37,590 nucleotides of DNA from an uncultured Prevotellaceae bacterium (GTDB lineage Bacteria; Bacteroidota; Bacteroidia; Bacteroidales; Bacteroidaceae). The DNA is taken from assembly GCA_946540735.1 (NCBI GenBank), contig CAMNIN010000039.1, positions 1 to 37,590 of the forward strand, in the 5' to 3' direction. Shown here in pieces: positions 32,701-37,590 of this stretch. Made by a program: the position numbers and the translations under genes. The notes under the pieces are model-generated. The model was given only the letters and a program-made list of their open reading frames with translations. It did not search any database and was not told the origin of the DNA. Every line of letters begins with the position of its first letter. The first letter of the stretch is position 1.

Positions 32701-35385
32701 ATGAAACGGAAATCTTTCTTCATCAGTACAATTATGACCACCCTCTTTCTGGTCTTCAATTCCTGTACACTTTTTATCGATGATGACAATTTGTTTGAGG
32801 GGAAAACCTCAACCCTGCCTAAATATGAAGGTGAAGGATATGACAAACCAGTGACAGAGGTAACGGAATTTGCCGATATTACTTACCAGCTCCAAGAAAA
32901 CACCATGACGTTGAATGCTGATGATGAGCTGTCAAAGTATATCATCAGAACCGATACCTTGGCCAACATGAAGATGATTTATTTTAATAAGTCCGTTCCC
33001 AGGGAACTACTACCACAAATCGGACAGATTGTGGTAAGTGGAAATACCGACTTATTCGAATACGGAATGTGCGATTTTGTTTATGGCGTGGATGAAAAGG
33101 AGGGAGAAATCGTCGTCAGTACCGTGCTCACGGATTATACCAATGCCTATAAAGAACTGAAAATCAGTGCTCATCCAAACATTCGGGAAATCATGACATC
33201 ATTTGAAGTTTATGATGAGGACGGCAATTATCTTGGAGAAGTTAATCAGGAGGAACTAAGGCAATTAAAGGCGTCTGCCAAACGAGCAAAAGGAATCTCT
33301 CAATTATCAACAGATGACGATGGCGAAGAGGTTGATTACGACATTAGTTTTAAACTCTTGAATGATATTGTTAAAACCACGATTCTACCTCTTGTAAAAG
33401 GTCCTGTTTTGAAGGAAGATCCCAAACCTGGGCTTAACACGGACATTTCTATTTCCGGAGGTGTCGTATTGCCCAAAATAGACATGGATGTTAATTTGAG
33501 TCTTTTTAGTGACGATAATCTATACGTTGATGCGTCGGTTGGTGAAGGATTTGTTGATTTCTTCTTGGATATGCGGTTTGGTGTTGGAATGAAAAGTCCC
33601 AGGTGGTATAGTTTTATCCCCAAAAAATTTGAAAAAATAAAGTCTGCATTCCGAACAGGAGCTATTGTTTGGGATATATTCCTTAATTGGGGGTTTCAGC
33701 TGGATTGTAATCTTTCAGTGAAACCGCGTTTTAGATATCCATTCGGTGGGAAGAGAATAAAGGTGCTCGATGCAAAAGTTTCTGATTTGGGAGGATTATT
33801 GAAAGAATCTTCCTTTTGGTTTGATGAACTCGGCATGAGTGGAGATGTCGATTTCCCCATGCTATTGCTGAATATTGGTGCTGGTATAGGAACTGATGAT
33901 GTAACCCTAAACGTCGAAATAATTTTGCGTAATAGATTCACTGGACATGTGGATTTTATAGATAGATCATATATTGAAGACAAATTAAATCTAGGTCTTG
34001 CTGTAGTATTACGAGGTAAAGGATCTATACTGTCTAAATTATTGAATAAAATCAGGGAGAAGATTTATAAAAAATTCCCTAATTTACTATCTTTTATGGA
34101 AATGGAAGCAGCAAACTATGTGGAAGAATACCTTGCTTCTGGGACGTTAGAAGAATGGGCTAAATATGAAATAGGAGATTACAGCTCAATCAATCCTGAT
34201 AGATTAAAAGCAATGGAGGCCTGGGCAAAAGAAAAATTTCTCACTATTGAGGAGTGGAAAGACTTGGATTCTTTTGACAGGAAACAAAATATGGCAAAGG
34301 TTAAGGAGATAAAAACGATTCAAAATGCAAGATCTGAAGAGCAAAAAAAGCATAGACAAAAAAAGGCAAAGTCAAACGAGAAATCTATGGCAAATCCAGA
34401 AAATGGTAATAAAGATTTTGAATGGAGAATAGGACCTTGGTGGCCAAAACTAACGGAGTGGACACTACTTCCTAAAAGATATTGTGAGCCGAAAATAATG
34501 GACAACACGTTTAAAGTTGGAGCAAAATGGGAATATGTAGGCGGCGATAAACAACTTGTGTTCGTTCCTGAATACAGAATAAAAGATATCGGATTGGACA
34601 CAAAATTTTCTAATAAAAAATGGAAACCTGGCTTTAGGATATTGTTAGGTTCTGAGGTTATACATGATGTAGAGTTGGATGATAACCATTTTATAACAGA
34701 ATCAACGATGGCAGGTGTGAAATACTCTACAAAACTTCAGGGTATGTCATGGCTCGATGCTGAAGAAACATTTGTATGCGAGCCATATTTCAGGAGATAT
34801 GATGAGGATAAAAGAACAGACAAATTGACCTTTGAGTCGGGGTTGGCATTCTCTCCTTCCACTCCGGCAATGTCAATAACTAAGTTCAAAGTTGCTAATG
34901 CAAAATATGAAGTAAAAAATGATGCAAACGAGTTCTCATGCAATATTATCGTTTATGTGAGTATTAAGGGCATGCAAAATATTGCAGGATGGGGAATAAG
35001 AGATGATTACGATGACAACTCCTCAACAAAATACCACACGAACAAGGATGCTGTTGGTGTGTCTGAAGCTGATGGACAAGCTTTAAATGCAGGTCAAGGA
35101 ACATTTATGATGACCTTTTCTCTGAAAAGTTCGAAAATAATTACTGATATGTGTCTCACACCCTATATTATTCCACGTGGTCAAGATGTAAACAATAAAG
35201 ATAAGGCAAAATTTTTCTCACAATGGAATCAGCAAATAGATTTCTCTAAATATATCCAGGGTAGTGGTTATAGTAATAGTTCAGGATTTGATGATTATAC
35301 ATTAACATTGGAATCAGTAGAATACATACTATTAGATGATGATGAAACAGAAGAACAAGGTGAGACTTATGATTACGAAGAGTAG
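32701..35385 (+). CDS. large surface lipoprotein of unknown family
   Basis: This is an 894-aa protein with signal MKRKSFFISTIMTTLFLVFN ending in Cys 22, followed by TLFIDDD; the acidic run after the Cys resembles a Bacteroidetes surface-export signal. Residues about 30-400 are beta-rich (ISISGGVVLPKIDMDVNLSL); about 430-570 is helical and highly charged with a Lys-rich segment (EEQKKHRQKKAKSNEK); the rest is again beta-rich, ending in an acidic tail. No family recognised. The coding sequence is clearly more AT-rich than the genes at 6-16 kb (for example 23 of 60 G+C at 34201-34260 against 34 of 60 at 7201-7260), possibly reflecting a different origin. Last gene of the exported block, closed by the hairpin at 35404. 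Confidence 0.82.
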   Translation: MKRKSFFISTIMTTLFLVFNSCTLFIDDDNLFEGKTSTLPKYEGEGYDKPVTEVTEFADITYQLQENTMTLNADDELSKYIIRTDTLANMKMIYFNKSVPRELLPQIGQIVVSGNTDLFEYGMCDFVYGVDEKEGEIVVSTVLTDYTNAYKELKISAHPNIREIMTSFEVYDEDGNYLGEVNQEELRQLKASAKRAKGISQLSTDDDGEEVDYDISFKLLNDIVKTTILPLVKGPVLKEDPKPGLNTDISISGGVVLPKIDMDVNLSLFSDDNLYVDASVGEGFVDFFLDMRFGVGMKSPRWYSFIPKKFEKIKSAFRTGAIVWDIFLNWGFQLDCNLSVKPRFRYPFGGKRIKVLDAKVSDLGGLLKESSFWFDELGMSGDVDFPMLLLNIGAGIGTDDVTLNVEIILRNRFTGHVDFIDRSYIEDKLNLGLAVVLRGKGSILSKLLNKIREKIYKKFPNLLSFMEMEAANYVEEYLASGTLEEWAKYEIGDYSSINPDRLKAMEAWAKEKFLTIEEWKDLDSFDRKQNMAKVKEIKTIQNARSEEQKKHRQKKAKSNEKSMANPENGNKDFEWRIGPWWPKLTEWTLLPKRYCEPKIMDNTFKVGAKWEYVGGDKQLVFVPEYRIKDIGLDTKFSNKKWKPGFRILLGSEVIHDVELDDNHFITESTMAGVKYSTKLQGMSWLDAEETFVCEPYFRRYDEDKRTDKLTFESGLAFSPSTPAMSITKFKVANAKYEVKNDANEFSCNIIVYVSIKGMQNIAGWGIRDDYDDNSSTKYHTNKDAVGVSEADGQALNAGQGTFMMTFSLKSSKIITDMCLTPYIIPRGQDVNNKDKAKFFSQWNQQIDFSKYIQGSGYSNSSGFDDYTLTLESVEYILLDDDETEEQGETYDYEE

Positions 35386-35403
35386 TAGTACATCTCCTAT
35401 GCG

Positions 35404-35441
35404 TTTCGGGCGGATTTGAATCATCTCAAATCCGCCCGAAA
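35404..35441. terminator. strong terminator-type hairpin between convergent genes
   Basis: TTTCGGGCGGATTTGA (35404-35419) and its exact complement (35426-35441) form a 16-bp perfect stem with a 6-nt loop. It lies between the convergent 894-aa lipoprotein and nuclease genes, so it can serve both. Neither side has a long T-tract outside the stem. Confidence 0.72.
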
Positions 35442-35493
35442 AAGGTCATGTACCTCAGTAAAGACATCACATTGCGGCGTCTTTGCAAAAGCG

Positions 35494-36606
35494 TTATTTT
35501 GCCAGCCTTCTAATGACTTCAGGATCCATTTGCATGCTTTCAGCAATATCCTCGATAGTTTTCCCTGATTGCAAAAGCATCTTAACGCTCATGCGGAGCA
35601 TCTCGTCTTTCTGAGCGAGCTGTGCTTTCTGCTCAGAGAGTTGTGCCTTCTGCTCGGTGAGCTGTGCCTTCTGCTCGGTGAGCTGTGCCTTCTGCTCGGT
35701 GAGTTGTGCCTTCTGCTCTGTGAGTTGTGCCTTCTGCTCTGTGAGCTGTGCCTTCTGCTCTGTGAGTTGTGCCTTCTGCTCGGTGAGCTGTGCCTTCTGC
35801 TCTGTGAGTTGTGCCTTCTGCTCAGAGAGCTTCACGTTTTGCTCTGCCAGTTTGCGATCCTTCAGCAAAAGTTCAGTGTCGCGTTTCTCGATGGCTGAGA
35901 AATACTCATCCTCCACGTTCATCTTATGGCGCATATCGGCATCGGCGGCTGCCATCGTCAAACGGTGCAGAATGCGGGTCATGTCGGCATCGCCATCGAA
36001 AGCCTCATCTTCAAACCTCAGCACATGGCTGTCGTCTTTGTCCATCCGCGACTGGTCGAAAATGCTCAGCACCTTGTCGAGCCGGTTGTTGATCTGCCCA
36101 TGAAGACGCGGTATCTGAACGATGATGCTCTCATGGGTGAGACTCTCCACGAAGGGATTGGGCAGGCCTTTTGTCACCAACTGGCTGTCGTAGCTGCATA
36201 TTTGCTTGTTGACGTAAATGACAGGCTCCTCAATATCGCCCACCTTGTGCCCGAGCAGATAGACGGCCACCATCGGAAGGGCATTGCCGTCTTTGCGGAT
36301 GTTCTTGGGGTTGGAGTAGTGCACTCCGAGGTATTGGCGGAAGCGCAGGGTCTCTGTCTCGAGCCATGTCTTCTGCAGTTCTATCAGCAAGAGGCTGTCC
36401 TTCCCATTTGCGTCGCGGATGGTGGCGCCGAAGTCGATGCGGAAAACCGCGAGGCTGTCGTAATTGTCGTTGGTATACTCATGGGGCCTCATTTCCACGG
36501 CCACAACATCTTTCTTGAGCAGGGCAGACAAGATGGTGCGTGCGATACGCTCATCCTCCATGAGGTATTTGAACACGGTGTCGTAAACGGGATTGGCTAT
36601 CTTCAT
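35494..36606 (-). CDS. Rpn-family PD-(D/E)XK nuclease with C-terminal heptad repeats
   Basis: This is a 370-aa protein. The N-terminal half is the PDDEXK/Rpn (recombination-promoting nuclease, putative transposase) fold: MKIANPVYDTVFKYLMED, catalytic Asp in FRIDFGAT near residue 58 and the E-x-Q of IELQK near 76. After about residue 225 comes a long coiled coil with ten uninterrupted heptads (two LSEQKAQ, eight LTEQKAQ; residues about 260-329), then a C-terminal helical segment EDIAESMQMDPEVIRRLAK. Rpn proteins in enterobacteria are reported toxin-antitoxin antiphage systems in which a separately translated C-terminal part inhibits the nuclease and repeat number varies between strains. Internal in-frame ATGs at 35955, 35934 and 35922 could start such a product here; this is inference. 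Confidence 0.88.
   Translation of the reverse strand: MKIANPVYDTVFKYLMEDERIARTILSALLKKDVVAVEMRPHEYTNDNYDSLAVFRIDFGATIRDANGKDSLLLIELQKTWLETETLRFRQYLGVHYSNPKNIRKDGNALPMVAVYLLGHKVGDIEEPVIYVNKQICSYDSQLVTKGLPNPFVESLTHESIIVQIPRLHGQINNRLDKVLSIFDQSRMDKDDSHVLRFEDEAFDGDADMTRILHRLTMAAADADMRHKMNVEDEYFSAIEKRDTELLLKDRKLAEQNVKLSEQKAQLTEQKAQLTEQKAQLTEQKAQLTEQKAQLTEQKAQLTEQKAQLTEQKAQLTEQKAQLSEQKAQLAQKDEMLRMSVKMLLQSGKTIEDIAESMQMDPEVIRRLAK
35620..35829 (-). repeat. ten tandem 21-bp coding repeats in the nuclease gene
   Basis: Ten direct 21-bp units occupy exactly 210 bp, each encoding one heptad L(T/S)EQKAQ. The units differ only at a few synonymous or Thr/Ser positions (CTC/CTG/CAA-type codon changes). The high identity suggests recent slippage or recombination. 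Any copy-number change stays in frame because 21 is a multiple of 3. Confidence 0.93.
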
Positions 36607-36634
36607 GGTTGTGCAGGAAAAATGATATTTTCTG

Positions 36635-36666
36635 CGAAGATAATTCTTTTTCTGCTTTTCTCCAAA
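36635..36666 (-). promoter_or_regulatory. promoter of the Rpn nuclease gene
   Basis: On the minus strand, TTTG (36663-36666) and TATCTTCG (36635-36642, one mismatch to TAnnTTTG) are 20 bp apart, the usual Bacteroidetes -33/-7 spacing. The box lies 28 bp before the ATG. Confidence 0.55.
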
Positions 36667-36709
36667 TCAAGAGCGTTTTTTTTGCTTTTGCTGAAAAAAA
36701 CCGAAATGA

Positions 36710-36740
36710 TTTGCTGTATCGTGATAATAGATTATCTTTG
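36710..36740 (+). promoter_or_regulatory. promoter of the DUF4112 gene
   Basis: TTTG (36710-36713) and TATCTTTG (36733-36740) are separated by 19 bp, a full match to the Bacteroidetes housekeeping promoter. The box lies 33 bp before the ATG at 36774. It is the most canonical promoter in the window. Confidence 0.75.
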
Positions 36741-36773
36741 CACCATGTTTTTTCAGACGGAGAGAACAAGGAC

Positions 36774-37259
36774 ATGGATAAAGAAGAAAAGAGGCAGCAA
36801 CGGCGCAGGCGGCTGATGGAGAACCGCGCCTATCAGGCGATGGGAAACCTGACCCGGTATATGGACCGGTATTATCTGGACGCACTCATTGGCATCATTC
36901 CCGGTTGGGGCGATGCGATCGCATTGCTCAGCGTTGTGCCATTTGTCTATTTCTCTTTCTCTGTCATCCGAAGCATCCCGCTGACATTGGCGGTGCTCAA
37001 CAATGCCCTGCGTGACGTGCTGCTCGGGATGATCCCATTCTTCGTCGGCGATATCATCGATGTCTTCCACCGTGCCAACACGAAGAATATGGCCATGATA
37101 CAGGGTTTCGTGGATGGCGACGAGGCCGTGATCCGTCAGGTGAACCGTCGTGCCCTGCAGTCGGCCGTCGTCCTTGTCGTCTTGCTGTTGCTCATCGTGC
37201 TCATGGCGTGGGCGCTGGTCAACTTCGGAGGCTATCTGATCTCGTTGGTCAAGTCGTAG
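36774..37259 (+). CDS. DUF4112 family membrane protein
   Basis: This is a 161-aa protein. ATG 36774 (MDKEEKRQQRRRRLMENRAY) is chosen because it follows the promoter at 36710-36740; the frame is open farther upstream but would run through that promoter. Residues about 30-55 hold the family signature YLDALIGIIPGWGDAIALL. Hydrophobic segments follow near 40-60, 60-95 and 130-155, consistent with two or three membrane spans and a basic cytoplasmic N-terminus. DUF4112 has no known function. It has no operon partner here; the neighbour on each side is on the opposite strand. Confidence 0.87.
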   Translation: MDKEEKRQQRRRRLMENRAYQAMGNLTRYMDRYYLDALIGIIPGWGDAIALLSVVPFVYFSFSVIRSIPLTLAVLNNALRDVLLGMIPFFVGDIIDVFHRANTKNMAMIQGFVDGDEAVIRQVNRRALQSAVVLVVLLLLIVLMAWALVNFGGYLISLVKS

Positions 37260-37308
37260 CGGATTCTTATCCCGCAGGGTCAGGCCTGATGCCGCGGCAA
37301 GCCGTCCA

Positions 37309-37590
37309 TCAGAATTTCCAGAAAGCCCCGATAGTCAGGTAGATCGGGTAGAGCGTCTGCTCGACGGTCTTGAAGTCGCTGTGGAAGATGCCGTTAAGGC
37401 CCCAGCTGAAGTCGGCCGAGAGTCCGAAGTGCTGATGCACCTGCCAGTCGGCTCCCACGGCGATATCAGTTTGGAAAGAGCGCATATCGTCGCTGAAGTC
37501 GTAGGTAGCCCATTCTCCTTTTTTATTACCCATATTCACTACTGTCCAAAGAAATTTTCCCATAAAGTCAGCTGACCGAAATCGGAGTCA
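37309..37590 (-). pseudogene. 3' end of an outer-membrane beta-barrel protein, partial and possibly frameshifted
   Basis: The minus-strand frame ends IGAFWKF at stop 37309, and the final Phe is the usual barrel-assembly signal. It shows alternating barrel strands (FQTDIAVGADWQV, FGLSADFSWGLNG, TLYPIYLTIGAFWKF). Going upstream, the frame meets a stop at 37588-37590. In the neighbouring frame the first bases of the edge read DSDFGQLTLWENFFG, which looks like barrel sequence, before a stop near 37542. This suggests a frameshift around 37540-37560, real or a sequencing error. Alternatively, the ORF from ATG 37563 (84 aa) is simply what remains. Most of the gene lies outside the window. Confidence 0.5.

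Noticed and set aside
9936..35385. The exported block considered as a polysaccharide utilisation locus
   Set aside because: No SusC/SusD pair, glycoside hydrolase or other carbohydrate enzyme is present despite the HTCS regulator.
35620..35829. Regular 21-bp repeats that could be taken for a CRISPR-like or iteron array
   Set aside because: The units are contiguous with no spacers and encode perfect heptads in frame with the nuclease gene; they are coding coiled-coil repeats.
35657..36103. Plus-strand ORF with repeated SCAFCSV units
   Set aside because: It is the antisense shadow of the heptad repeats, has no start context, and would be an unnatural Cys-rich repeat protein.

Overview
The window looks like a chromosomal segment of a Bacteroidales bacterium, most likely a Prevotella/Segatella-type organism. 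This rests on TAnnTTTG-type -7 promoter boxes, the near absence of Shine-Dalgarno sequences, a hybrid two-component regulator, secreted proteins ending in type IX-secretion-like tails, and BspA-like (DUF285) surface repeats. No tRNA, rRNA, CRISPR array or complete insertion sequence was seen. Species assignment is inference.

Layout. (1) 1-860, minus strand: the start of a HipA-type toxin locus (hipB antitoxin plus a HipA N-terminal/HipS-like protein cut by the window edge). It sits behind three near-identical 20-bp palindromes spaced exactly 61 bp apart. A small overlapping ORF precedes it. (2) 790-5772, minus strand: a small XRE regulator, then a 1563-aa fusion of DEDD exonuclease, RecQ helicase and UvrD helicase. 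(3) 6049-9757, plus strand: a TPR-sensing hybrid histidine kinase/AraC regulator (HTCS) and a separate 123-aa AraC DNA-binding domain. (4) 9936-35385, plus strand: about 25 kb of seven co-directional genes for exported proteins. These are two paralogous secreted modular proteins with type IX-like tails, an outer-membrane beta-barrel, a 4331-aa giant surface protein ending in five BspA-like modules, a fibronectin-III protein and two lipoproteins. The block closes at a strong hairpin at 35404-35441. (5) 35494-37590: a PD-(D/E)XK Rpn-family nuclease carrying ten perfect 21-bp heptad repeats (minus), a DUF4112 membrane protein (plus), and the broken or partial 3' end of an outer-membrane barrel gene (minus).

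How it may work together. The HTCS promoter and the promoter of the exported-protein block carry the same architecture. Each has 17-bp direct half-sites (TGCAT...AGACAA) at a 21-bp pitch, with the last half-site starting exactly 37 bp before the -7 box and occupying the place of the -33 element. This is the geometry expected for an AraC-type activator. It suggests that the HTCS activates itself and switches on the whole giant-protein locus. The locus is the best candidate here for an undescribed system: a regulated cell-surface apparatus of barrel, giant repeat protein, FN3 protein and surface lipoproteins. Its function (adhesion, matrix binding or other) cannot be read from the sequence.
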